A stretch of DNA of 38,028 nucleotides. Source: Aigarchaeota archaeon. GTDB lineage: Archaea; Thermoproteota; Nitrososphaeria_A; Caldarchaeales; Wolframiiraptoraceae. A program made the translations under genes and the position numbers. A model generated the notes under the pieces. That model ran no database searches. It saw nothing but the letters and a program-made list of their open reading frames with translations, and had not been told where the DNA came from. The DNA lies in the NCBI GenBank assembly GCA_025058515.1, contig JANXDW010000038.1:1-38028 (forward strand), in the 5' to 3' direction. Positions 7,931 through 15,705 of the stretch are shown here, in pieces (position 1 is the first letter of the stretch; every line of letters begins with the position of its first letter).

Positions 7931-10023
7931 GAAAAGTCCGTTGTTAATGTTGGAGTAGATGATGTGTAACCGGTTAATTTTGTCCAAGATGTCCAAGTAT
8001 TTGTTGAAAGAACTTTAGTACGATGATATATGTAACTAGGATTGGCCATTCCTCTAACAACAATATGGAGAAGGTCATTACTAACAGTGATTGCAGGTCC
8101 ATCTGAAGTTGTTCCTGATGGTACTTGCTCCCAGCTACTCCATTTCCCCTCAGACCAAGTTCGAAGATATATTGTGTTTTTCAAACCTCTTACTGCTAAA
8201 TAGAGTTTACTTTCACCTGGGTTTACGGCTAAGTCAGGTGATGATGATGTAGCTCCTGAGATTCTCGTCCATCCTGAGAAAACTCCGGTCTCGATATTGT
8301 ATATTCCATGCCATATACTGTTTTCTGGACTAGATGCTCTAATAACGAAATGTAATTTTTTATCTAGAATAGCGATTGCCGGACTATCCGGGATTGTCCC
8401 CGGAATACGTTTCCACCCACTCCATGTAGTGCCATCATAAATATTGAGCCATATACCACCAGTTACCCCTCTAACCACAAGATAGAGATTACAAGAAGTT
8501 GGATCAGCTACCAGTTCTGGTTTGGAAGATGTTGATCCAGGTATCTTTTTCCATCCACTAAAGGATCCGCTGTTTATATCAACGTAACCATACCATATAC
8601 TGTTAACAGGATTAGTTCCTCTTACAACTAAATGTAGTTTATCTTTACAGGCTGCAGCTGCTGGACCATCGCTATTAGTGCTGTTAGGTACATTTTGCCA
8701 ATCACCCCAAGAATTTATGTAACTTCTCCAGTAAACTTGATTATCAACACCATTTACAACTAAATATGTGGTTATAGGTTTAACCTGCTTCGGCACATAA
8801 GCATAATACACGTATTTTTCAATCGAACATTCACCGTAGCCAACCTTAAGATGCCCGTCACCGTTCCAAGTTGGACCCCAGCTATTCCTAACAATCCAAT
8901 AACCGCCCACGTCGTCATAACCAACTATAACAACAGCATGATTAACAACATTATCGTTCGTACATCTATAAATGTCTCCATCCCAATATCCTCCAACATA
9001 AGAACCAATACCCATAGCTACAGATAATGGACCATAATTTATAAGAGAATTCTTTATCGACGTAGGATTTGGAGAAACTGACCCATATTCTTCTATCCGC
9101 CATGTTCTATTTTGCCAATTAGAACATCTATTTGAACACGTTGCATAACTGCATATTCCTTGACCACTATATGTGCAAAGACAAGCATTTGGACATTGAC
9201 ATCTACTATCTATATATGGAAAACATGTTTCGTCAACTATCCCATTATTTCTTATGTATTTTAATGCCGCAGGATGCCAACCACCACAACATGAATGACC
9301 TATTAGACAATCCGAAACAAGATTTTCTTCTGAAAGGTCTAGGTCAAGGTCTGGATTATGGTAAGCTATATTAAATACAGCTTCTACAGCTCCGACAGCA
9401 GAAAATGCCCAGCAACTTCCACAGGCTGCTTGATTCTTTACAGGGGTCGTCCAATCTCTTCCACCTAAGTTACGCCAACTAAAAGAAGTTGGTAAAGGAT
9501 TTACAGAAACTGCTTTAACAATTTGATTCGGTTCAGAACCTTCAGGAACTCTTACACCACATTGAGACATTTTCTCACTTAAATTCATCAACTCTGAAGC
9601 TGGTTTACTTTTTTTATCTGGCATTATGCAAGCAGTGTATTCTCGAGAGAATGGGTCTTTTCCATCAGCTAGAGTTACGGTTTCATAATCATTTACATTA
9701 CAATAACTATATTCCAGCCCGCACTTCCCTGCATAGAAATCCCATTCTTCACACCTAGATCCATCTGGGAAGATACAATAACCTATAGCTCCTTCTTTAG
9801 TGTTCACTATCTCGTAATCATATCCGAGAGATTTACAATAAACTGCAGCTGGATTAGCTACACCAATGCAATTAGAGTTTCCTTTTGAAGATTGTTGAGA
9901 AATGAAAGATAAAGCAGGCTGATTCAACATTAATATCGTTAATATCGAAAAAATTATAAGTAGGAGCAAAATCACGGTGAATCTTTTTTCTGGATGAGGT
10001 CCTTCATAATTTCTTGACCTCAT
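7927..10023 (-). CDS. Secreted papain-family (C1) protease with DUF333 prodomain and C-terminal beta-propeller
   Basis: A 698-residue cysteine protease with a hydrophobic anchor or signal (about 15-34). Residues 50-155 form a Cys-rich region whose first half matches the DUF333 (putative hemolysin) pattern: ANPAAVYC, then CIFPDGSRCEEWDFYAGKC. It occupies the position of a prodomain, and no ERFNIN-type I29 inhibitor sequence is visible. The peptidase domain (about 180-410) has oxyanion Q198, nucleophile C204 in CGSCWAFS, H362 in NHAVVIVGYD and N380 in RNSWGPTWNGDG, so the triad is intact, with many extra Cys pairs. Residues 420-698 hold six repeats ending in W-x-x-W or F-S-G-W, probably a propeller that binds glycan or protein. 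It probably acts outside the cell. A TATA-like box about 28 bases upstream makes the transcript leaderless. Confidence 0.9.
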   Translation of the reverse strand: MRSRNYEGPHPEKRFTVILLLLIIFSILTILMLNQPALSFISQQSSKGNSNCIGVANPAAVYCKSLGYDYEIVNTKEGAIGYCIFPDGSRCEEWDFYAGKCGLEYSYCNVNDYETVTLADGKDPFSREYTACIMPDKKSKPASELMNLSEKMSQCGVRVPEGSEPNQIVKAVSVNPLPTSFSWRNLGGRDWTTPVKNQAACGSCWAFSAVGAVEAVFNIAYHNPDLDLDLSEENLVSDCLIGHSCCGGWHPAALKYIRNNGIVDETCFPYIDSRCQCPNACLCTYSGQGICSYATCSNRCSNWQNRTWRIEEYGSVSPNPTSIKNSLINYGPLSVAMGIGSYVGGYWDGDIYRCTNDNVVNHAVVIVGYDDVGGYWIVRNSWGPTWNGDGHLKVGYGECSIEKYVYYAYVPKQVKPITTYLVVNGVDNQVYWRSYINSWGDWQNVPNSTNSDGPAAAACKDKLHLVVRGTNPVNSIWYGYVDINSGSFSGWKKIPGSTSSKPELVADPTSCNLYLVVRGVTGGIWLNIYDGTTWSGWKRIPGTIPDSPAIAILDKKLHFVIRASSPENSIWHGIYNIETGVFSGWTRISGATSSSPDLAVNPGESKLYLAVRGLKNTIYLRTWSEGKWSSWEQVPSGTTSDGPAITVSNDLLHIVVRGMANPSYIYHRTKVLSTNTWTSWTKLTGYTSSTPTLTTDFS
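7930..8770 (-). repeat. Six propeller-blade coding repeats in the protease gene
   Basis: Six degenerate protein repeats of about 45 residues each read roughly LHLVVRG-x-N-S-I-W-x-G...GWxxIPG-x-T-S-S-x-P. The blade-end motifs are WGDWQNV, FSGWKKI, WSGWKRI, FSGWTRI, WSSWEQV and WTSWTKL. Alternate blades are closer to each other, as after duplication of a two-blade unit. The fold resembles lectin or tectonin-like propellers (inference from pattern). Confidence 0.7.
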
Positions 10024-10060
10024 ATATTAAGCCATTTCCGAACTAATATTTAAATTTTTA
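10024..10060 (-). promoter_or_regulatory. Promoter of the papain-like protease
   Basis: Read on the minus strand, an AT-rich box around 10045-10056 (aatttaaatatt) is centred about 28 bases before the ATG. The ten bases ttaatatatg that include the start codon are identical at the neighbouring DUF333 gene (10615-10624). Confidence 0.5.
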
Positions 10061-10179
10061 AAGAATAAAACCCATATTAAAATTTTTATGATAGTAACAA
10101 CAAATCCAAGAGAGGTTATCATTAAAACTTGACTAAATACCTCTCTTCTATTGTTTTAAGAAAGAAGTTGGCGTTCTCA

Positions 10180-10617
10180 TCAACGTGATATAAATTGACT
10201 TAGGTTCATTAATTCTGAAGCAGGCTTCTTCGTTCCATCTGGTAGGACGCAGGCTGAATACTCTCGGGAATATGGATCTTTTCCATCATTCCTTGTCTCC
10301 AATAAATAACCCTGCCTAGTACAATAGCTGTATGTTTGACCACATTTTCCAGCATAGAAGCTCCACTCCTCACATTTACTTCCATCAATGAAGATGCAAT
10401 AACCTATGCCATTCTCACTACTATACTTATATCCTAACACAATACAATAGGCGGCAGCAGGATTACTAATACCGTGAAAAGTATTTTCTCTCTGCGATGT
10501 TAAAGTCTCTATATCTCCCCGAAAAGTCAAAGGTTTCCAAAATAAAGTATAAACTGAAGCGAACGTTATGAGCATGATTATTCCCATTATTGTGAATAAG
10601 AGTGTCCTCTTAAGCAT
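10180..10617 (-). CDS. Free-standing secreted DUF333-like protein, paralogue of the protease prodomain
   Basis: This 145-residue protein has an N-terminal hydrophobic segment (about 5-27) and then a close copy of the protease prodomain. Shared stretches are ISNPAAAYC, GYCIFIDGSKCEEWSFYAGKCG and DGKDPYSREYSAC, ending in KPASELMNLS, where the protease continues into its catalytic domain. The first Cys of the domain is His here. It is probably exported or membrane-anchored. Its start context and TATA spacing copy those of the protease gene 156 bases away. It could be an inhibitor or chaperone of the protease, like free prodomains elsewhere, or a truncated duplicate. After the stop, a different frame stays open for about 20 codons, so a frameshifted tail is possible. 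Confidence 0.8.
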   Translation of the reverse strand: MLKRTLLFTIMGIIMLITFASVYTLFWKPLTFRGDIETLTSQRENTFHGISNPAAAYCIVLGYKYSSENGIGYCIFIDGSKCEEWSFYAGKCGQTYSYCTRQGYLLETRNDGKDPYSREYSACVLPDGTKKPASELMNLSQFISR

Positions 10618-11220
10618 ATATTAATTCTACGTACTCTGACTTATAAAATTTTTAAGAAAAATAATTAAGCTAAAGAAGATCTATCACTAGCTAACTGTAA
10701 CTTTGCAAGGGCTTGATTGTAGTTAATAGTTAAGATTGATATAATATTAAAGGCCTTACTTAACATGCTATGTTTTTAATGTATTTACCTCTGTATTTAC
10801 CTCTAGAATTGTTTTTCACATCTTTGAGAATGGATAACTTATTGAGTTGAAAACCTCACTGAAAACTTAAGGTATATATGTTAAAGAAGACAACGTTGAC
10901 TTAATTAAGAAACTTCTGAATAAGTTTCTAAACATAAAGTTTATTCATTATTCTAAGAAGTTATTTTCCATGCCAAATATTAGGTATATTTTGCAAGTAA
11001 TAGGTTTCCTAAGTGATTTTGCAAGGAGGTGAAGTTTATGATCAAGCAATTTAATAATAAAAGCATTTAGCAATGTGACATTAGAAGATGATTTAACTGA
11101 GAATATAAAACTTCAACAATAATTACAGTATGTAATGTAACGAAACTGTGCTACCTTGATCCATCTTATTATCATGCACCTAGATTAAATGATTAAAAGT
11201 TTAAATAGCAATATTAATGT
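10618..11220. other. Gene-poor stretch with decayed coding-like sequence
   Basis: No intact gene of normal size is present. On the plus strand a frame without a usual start at 10871-11032 encodes a plausible peptide containing FIHYSKKLF and YILQVIGFLSDFARR. Its end holds a strong ggaggtg followed by an ATG at 11038 that runs only ten codons. A plus-one shift at aataataaaagc would extend that frame by about 20 codons (KAFSNVTLEDDLTENIKLQQ). This looks like the remains of one or two genes at the edge of the glycan island. Confidence 0.45.
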
Positions 11221-11222
11221 TA

Positions 11223-11235
11223 ATTATATATAATT
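11223..11235 (+). promoter_or_regulatory. TATA box of the sulfate-activation operon
   Basis: The sequence attatatataatt is centred about 26 bases before the ATG at 11254. This implies a leaderless mRNA and selects that ATG over the in-frame TTG at 11239. Confidence 0.6.
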
Positions 11236-11253
11236 AAGTTGGGGAATAGCCGT

Positions 11254-11514
11254 ATGGACCTAGAAGAATGTAAAAAACGACAAGAATACGAGTCGACAAG
11301 GAAAAAGTACACCACTATATCTATTCCTGTTTCTTTGTATGAAAGAATTAGAAATGTTATGGAGGGGACAGGGTTTAAGAGTGTTAGTGATTATGTCACC
11401 TACATCTTGAGAGAAGTTGTTTCTATGCATGAAAAAGAGCGTTTATCTCGCCCATTTTCACAAGAAGACTTACAACGGATCAAGGAGAAGCTTAAAGCAT
11501 TAGGTTATCTTTGA
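11254..11514 (+). CDS. Ribbon-helix-helix (CopG-like) protein, first gene of the sulfate operon
   Basis: An 86-residue protein starting at the ATG at 11254; a TTG at 11239 would add five residues. After a charged leader the sequence KYTTISIPVSLYERIRNVMEGTGFKSVSDYVTYILREV fits the beta strand and two helices of a ribbon-helix-helix DNA-binding dimer. A separate tail, PFSQEDLQRIKEKLKALGYL, recurs in the paralogue at the far end of the operon. It probably regulates this operon, perhaps by binding near its own promoter. Its stop codon overlaps the region where the ATP sulfurylase frame opens, and GAGGTG spanning the stop serves the next gene. The role is inferred from fold and position. Confidence 0.75.
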   Translation: MDLEECKKRQEYESTRKKYTTISIPVSLYERIRNVMEGTGFKSVSDYVTYILREVVSMHEKERLSRPFSQEDLQRIKEKLKALGYL

Positions 11515-11528
11515 GGTGGATGAGATTC

Positions 11529-12680
11529 ATGGTCTCCCTGCCTCATGGTGGAAAATTAGTAAACCGTGTAGTAGAGGGATCTAAGAGAGAGGCACGTGTA
11601 CATGAAGCAAATGAAGTAATAAGAGTAGACTTAGATGAAAGTCAGGCAGCCGATATTGAGAATATCGCTTATGGCGTATACAGTCCATTAGAGGGTTTCA
11701 TGACATACGAAGAAGTCTTGGATGTCTTAGAAGATATGAGACTTCCAAATGATTTGCCTTGGACTATTCCCATAATCCTTAACGTTCCTAATGATGTTTT
11801 CTCATTGATAAAAGAAGGCGATGAGATTTGTTTGACTTTTCAAGATAAGCCGATAGCTTACCTAACCATTGAAGAGAAGTACTCACTTGATAAGAAGCAT
11901 TTTTGTGAAAAAGTATTTAAAACGTATGATCCTCAACATCCAGGTGTTTTAAGAATTATTGAAAAAGAAAACAAGTTTTTGGGTGGTGCCATAGAGCTTG
12001 TAGGTGATATGCCGAATCTCTATGAAAGATATTTTCTAAGACCTATCGAAACAAGAATTTTGTTTATAGAAAAAGGTTGGAAGACTATAGCGGGTTTCCA
12101 GACTAGAAACGCACCACACCTAGGTCATGAATATATTCAGAAAGCGGCTCTCGTGTTTATAGATGGCTTATTCATAAATCCAGTAATTGGTAAGAAGAAG
12201 ATCGGTGATTTTAAGGACGATGTCATTTTAAGGTCTTATGAAGCTTTAATTAGTAACTATTACCCAAAAGATACTGTTGTAATGAGTATACTTCGATATG
12301 AGATGAAGTATGCTGGGCCTAGGGAAGCTGTGCATCATGCAATCATGCGTAAGAACTTTGGATGTACTCATTTTATTGTTGGCAGAGATCATGCAGGTGT
12401 TGGAAACTATTATAAACCTTATGAAGCATGGGAGATCTTTAATATGTTTCCAGATTTAGGTATAACACCTCTTTTTGTAAGTGATTCCTTCTATTGTAGG
12501 AAATGTTATGGGATGGTGACCGAAACAATATGTCCCCATGGAGATGAGCATAGAATGAAATTTAGTGGTACCCAAATAAGACAGATGATATTAAGAGGTG
12601 AGAGACCACCGCCTGAGATTATGAGACCAGAGGTCGCTGATGTTATAATGTCTTTTCCTAATCCTTTCGTGGAGGTGTGA
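11529..12680 (+). CDS. sat: Sulfate adenylyltransferase (ATP sulfurylase)
   Basis: Makes adenosine 5'-phosphosulfate (APS) from ATP and sulfate in the cytoplasm. The protein begins MVSLPHGGKLVNRV, the typical archaeal/bacterial Sat N terminus, which favours the ATG at 11529. GAGGTG lies about ten bases before it; the frame opens earlier at TTG 11511. Family motifs are QTRNAPHLGHEYIQ (nucleotide-binding QxRN and HxGH), GRDHAGVG, and a C-terminal Cys/His zinc-like site CRKC...ICPHGDEHRMKFSGTQIR. The full length of about 384 residues is normal. It is followed at once by the phosphodiesterase-like gene and APS kinase, so the operon makes PAPS rather than merely APS. Confidence 0.96.
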   Translation: MVSLPHGGKLVNRVVEGSKREARVHEANEVIRVDLDESQAADIENIAYGVYSPLEGFMTYEEVLDVLEDMRLPNDLPWTIPIILNVPNDVFSLIKEGDEICLTFQDKPIAYLTIEEKYSLDKKHFCEKVFKTYDPQHPGVLRIIEKENKFLGGAIELVGDMPNLYERYFLRPIETRILFIEKGWKTIAGFQTRNAPHLGHEYIQKAALVFIDGLFINPVIGKKKIGDFKDDVILRSYEALISNYYPKDTVVMSILRYEMKYAGPREAVHHAIMRKNFGCTHFIVGRDHAGVGNYYKPYEAWEIFNMFPDLGITPLFVSDSFYCRKCYGMVTETICPHGDEHRMKFSGTQIRQMILRGERPPPEIMRPEVADVIMSFPNPFVEV

Positions 12681-12686
12681 TGAGGA

Positions 12687-14060
12687 TTGAGGAAGATTCT
12701 TATCATAGGATTGGATGCAGCCGTTCCAGACCTCGTTTTCAACGAGTTTAGAGATGAATTAATAAATCTTACATACTTAGCGGAAAATGGTATATATGGG
12801 AGATTAACATCTTGTCATCCTCCTATAACCATACCTGCATGGGTAGTGATGGTTACAGGTGTTAACCCCGGCAGGTTAGGTCTATATGGTTTTAGACATA
12901 GGAAAAGTTTTTCCTATACTGAAATAACTCTCCCTACATCCTTATCAGTTAAAGAGAAGCGCATCTGGGATTATGTAACTGATAAAGGTGGAAAAGTATG
13001 CCTGGTCGGTGTTCCTCCAACTTACCCCCCACAACCGATAAATGGTTGGCTCATATCATGTTTGATGACGCCGGATACAAAGAGACAGTACACTTTCCCG
13101 CCAGAGTTTAGGAACGAGATTGAATCTTTAGTGGGTGAGTACATTATAGACGTAGGTTTTAGGAAGGAAAATAGAAGAAAGATATTAGAAGAAATATTTA
13201 CAATGACTGAGAGAAGGTTTAAGATAATCAAGTATATGCTTAAATCTAAGAAATGGGATTTCTTTACATTTGTTGAGATAGGGCTTGACAGGGTACAACA
13301 TGCTTTCTGGAAGTACTTCGATAAGAATCACCACTTATATGAAGCCGGGAACACTTTTGAATACATCATAAAAGACTACTATAAGTACCTTGACAAGGAG
13401 ATAGGTGAAATCCTTTCTTTAATTGACTCAGATACAGTGGTATTGGTAGTCTCAGATCATGGTGCAAAGAGGATGAAGGGTGCATTCTGTATAAATGAAT
13501 GGTTGAAGAGCGAAGGCTACCTAAAACTAATTGAAGAACCTAAGAATGTAGTAGACCTTGAAAACACGAAAGTTGACTGGAGTAATACCATTGCTTGGGC
13601 TTGGGGAGGATACTATGCGAGAATTTTCTTAAACGTAAAAGGTAGAGAGAGAAACGGCATTGTAGATCCTAAAGACTACGAATGGGTTAGAGAACAGCTT
13701 AGAAGTGAATTGCTAAAGATTAGAGGACCAAATGATGAGAAATGGAATACGAAAGTATATTTTCCTGAAGAACTATATCCAATTTGTAATGGCGATCCAC
13801 CAGATTTAATGGTATATTTTGATGACCTTTATTGGAGAGCAGCTGGAACACTTGGACAGAAGAACTACTACTTACCTGAAAATGATACAGGCCCAGATGA
13901 CGCTGTACATGATTATGATGGCATCTTCATACTATCTGATCTACAATCAACTATACATAAGAAAACCGATATCACGATCTACGATGTTGCTCCGACACTT
14001 CTAGAGATAATGAGTATTAGAGTTCCAGACTATATGGAGGGTAAGCCCTTGGAGGGTTAA
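12687..14060 (+). CDS. Alkaline-phosphatase-superfamily phosphodiesterase in the sulfate operon
   Basis: A 457-residue cytoplasmic protein of the type I phosphodiesterase/nucleotide pyrophosphatase group. Metal and nucleophile positions are D10 (IIGLDAA), T48 (ITIPAW), D201 and H205 (GLDRVQHAFW), D257 and H258 (VVSDHGAK), and a final HD near residue 413. The TTG at 12687 is preceded by a perfect GGAGGTG with nine bases between. The ATG at 12680 is out of frame. Lying between ATP sulfurylase and APS kinase, it may hydrolyse a nucleotide of the pathway such as APS, PAPS or PAP, or it may transfer sulfate or phosphate. The substrate is not established by sequence. Confidence 0.85.
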   Translation: MRKILIIGLDAAVPDLVFNEFRDELINLTYLAENGIYGRLTSCHPPITIPAWVVMVTGVNPGRLGLYGFRHRKSFSYTEITLPTSLSVKEKRIWDYVTDKGGKVCLVGVPPTYPPQPINGWLISCLMTPDTKRQYTFPPEFRNEIESLVGEYIIDVGFRKENRRKILEEIFTMTERRFKIIKYMLKSKKWDFFTFVEIGLDRVQHAFWKYFDKNHHLYEAGNTFEYIIKDYYKYLDKEIGEILSLIDSDTVVLVVSDHGAKRMKGAFCINEWLKSEGYLKLIEEPKNVVDLENTKVDWSNTIAWAWGGYYARIFLNVKGRERNGIVDPKDYEWVREQLRSELLKIRGPNDEKWNTKVYFPEELYPICNGDPPDLMVYFDDLYWRAAGTLGQKNYYLPENDTGPDDAVHDYDGIFILSDLQSTIHKKTDITIYDVAPTLLEIMSIRVPDYMEGKPLEG

Positions 14061-14063
14061 CCT

Positions 14064-14600
14064 ATGGAGAAAGCATTTATAATTTGGTTAACAGGATTAC
14101 CTTCTTCAGGGAAAACTACGCTTGCAAATAGACTTAAAGAAATTCTTCTTTCTAGAGGTTTTAAAGTCGAGGTATTAGATGGCGATGAGGTACGCAAATG
14201 GCTCAGCCCAGAAGCTGGATTTAGTAGAGAAGATAGAGAAAGGCATTTGAGGAGAGTGGCTTACGTCTCTATGCTTTTAGCGAGAAATGAAGTAGTAGTC
14301 ATAGCATCATTTGTATCTCCATATAGAAATATTAGAGAAGAGGCAAGACGACTTGCTGAGAACAATGGTATAAGATTTATTGAGATATATGTAAAGTGCA
14401 GTCTTCAAGAGTGTATGAGGAGGGATCCCAAGGGCTTATACCAGAAGGCAGTAGAGGGTGAGATAAAAGATATGACAGGGATACAAGATGTATATGAAGA
14501 ACCTTTAAACCCAGAGATTATAGTGGATACTGAGAGGAAAACACCTGAAGAATGTATTAAAGAACTTGTTAATGAAATGCAGAAATTCGGGTTGATCTAA
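14064..14600 (+). CDS. cysC: Adenylylsulfate (APS) kinase
   Basis: Phosphorylates APS at the 3' position to make PAPS, the universal sulfate donor. This 178-residue, single-domain enzyme has its P-loop GLPSSGKTT at 11-19, the CysC motif DGDEVR at 39-44, and the conserved GFSREDRERHLRRV region near 52-65. KGLYQKAVEGEIKDMTG near the C terminus corresponds to the family's lid region. GGAGGG at 14051-14056 lies seven bases before the ATG. It begins three bases after the phosphodiesterase stop and ends two bases before the permease. Confidence 0.96.
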   Translation: MEKAFIIWLTGLPSSGKTTLANRLKEILLSRGFKVEVLDGDEVRKWLSPEAGFSREDRERHLRRVAYVSMLLARNEVVVIASFVSPYRNIREEARRLAENNGIRFIEIYVKCSLQECMRRDPKGLYQKAVEGEIKDMTGIQDVYEEPLNPEIIVDTERKTPEECIKELVNEMQKFGLI

Positions 14601-14602
14601 GG

Positions 14603-15349
14603 ATGATAGAATGGCTTTTCTTCATTTTAGCAGGATTCGTTGCTCAAATGATAGATGGAGCACTAGGAATGGCTTATGGTGTCTCGTTAAATAGTATGTT
14701 ATTAAGCCTTGGTTTAAGCCCTGTGGTCGCTAGTTTTAATGTACATTTTTCAGAAATTTTCACGTCAATGGTTTCAGGTGCATCGCATTTGAAACTCGGG
14801 AATGTTGATAAGAGGTTATTATGGAAATTATTGATACCTGGGGTATTAGGTGGTATTCTGGGAGCCTATATTCTTACATCTGCGCCTACCGATATCATAA
14901 AGCCTATTGTATCGATATATCTTCTAGCTATGGGCGTAATTATAATTCTTAAAGCTATACACATGAAGAAATCTAAAAAATTTAAAGAACACTTTAAAGA
15001 AGCTCCAGCTCTAGCTCTTTGTGGAGGATTTCTAGACGCTGTTGGTGGTGGCGGGTGGGGTCCTCTAGTAACTTCCACACTAATAGCTGGTGGCGGTAAC
15101 CCGAGGATTTCTATTGGCACAGTAAATTTAGTTGAATTCTTTGTGACAATCAGTCAAGTAGCCACTTTCGCAGTATTTCTAAGAAATATTCAATGGCAGA
15201 TCGTTACATTCTTGGTGATTGGAGGGATAATAGCGGCACCCATAGCATCTTATACATGTAAGAGAGCACCAACGCGATTGCTACTTGTTCTAGTAGGTAT
15301 CCTAGTAAGCTTATTAAGTATAAGAAATATATATCTATCACTTACCTAA
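14603..15349 (+). CDS. TauE/SafE (TSUP) family permease, probable sulfate or sulfur-anion carrier
   Basis: A 248-residue membrane protein with about eight hydrophobic segments in two halves, each beginning with a Gly-rich amphipathic motif (GFVAQMIDGALGMAYG and GGFLDAVGGGGWGP). This is the signature of the TauE/SafE family (PF01925). Family members carry sulfite, sulfate, sulfoacetate and related anions across the cytoplasmic membrane. Being in the same transcript as ATP sulfurylase and APS kinase, it probably imports sulfate for activation, although export of a sulfur product cannot be excluded. Spacing to both neighbours is only a few bases. Confidence 0.88.
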   Translation: MIEWLFFILAGFVAQMIDGALGMAYGVSLNSMLLSLGLSPVVASFNVHFSEIFTSMVSGASHLKLGNVDKRLLWKLLIPGVLGGILGAYILTSAPTDIIKPIVSIYLLAMGVIIILKAIHMKKSKKFKEHFKEAPALALCGGFLDAVGGGGWGPLVTSTLIAGGGNPRISIGTVNLVEFFVTISQVATFAVFLRNIQWQIVTFLVIGGIIAAPIASYTCKRAPTRLLLVLVGILVSLLSIRNIYLSLT

Positions 15350-15364
15350 TCTTAATTGATAGGC

Positions 15365-15571
15365 ATGTCTGATGATAGGATTCCAGTATACATAAGTAAG
15401 AAATTATATGAGGAAATAGAGAAAAAACTCTCTGAATTTTCTAGAGAATTTAAAAATGTTGACGATTTCGTAGAGTTTGCATTGTCCGAACTTATGAAAG
15501 AAGAAGAACCTTATACAAAGGAGGAAGAGGAGACTGTGAAGAGAAGATTAAGAGACCTAGGATATTTCTAA
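15365..15571 (+). CDS. Small RHH-like protein, last gene of the sulfate operon
   Basis: A 68-residue protein; the in-frame TTG at 15356 would add three residues. The sequence RIPVYISKKLYEEIEKKL...EFKNVDDFVEFALSELMKEE fits a ribbon-helix-helix core. Its tail, PYTKEEEETVKRRLRDLGYF, clearly parallels the tail of the first operon gene (PFSQEDLQRIKEKLKALGYL). The two are paralogues that bracket the operon, and they could form a heterodimeric regulator or compete for one site. This is inferred from fold and arrangement only. Confidence 0.7.
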   Translation: MSDDRIPVYISKKLYEEIEKKLSEFSREFKNVDDFVEFALSELMKEEEPYTKEEEETVKRRLRDLGYF

Positions 15572-15705
15572 ATCAACCTTACCCCTCTAATTCCTCACAA
15601 CATTATCTTAAGACTTCATCGAAAAATAATTCAACTTAAGTTGATAATATTAGACTTACTGTGTATAGATTTTCATAGTTTTCTATTTAAGCATCATATG
15701 AGGAT

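Noticed and set aside
8000-8760. Repeated DNA as a possible CRISPR or tandem array
   Set aside because: The repetition is at protein level (propeller blades) and the DNA copies are too diverged for an array.
11038-11070. Ten-codon frame with strong Shine-Dalgarno as a leader peptide
   Set aside because: No attenuator-like hairpins or codon bias were seen; a broken gene explains it better.
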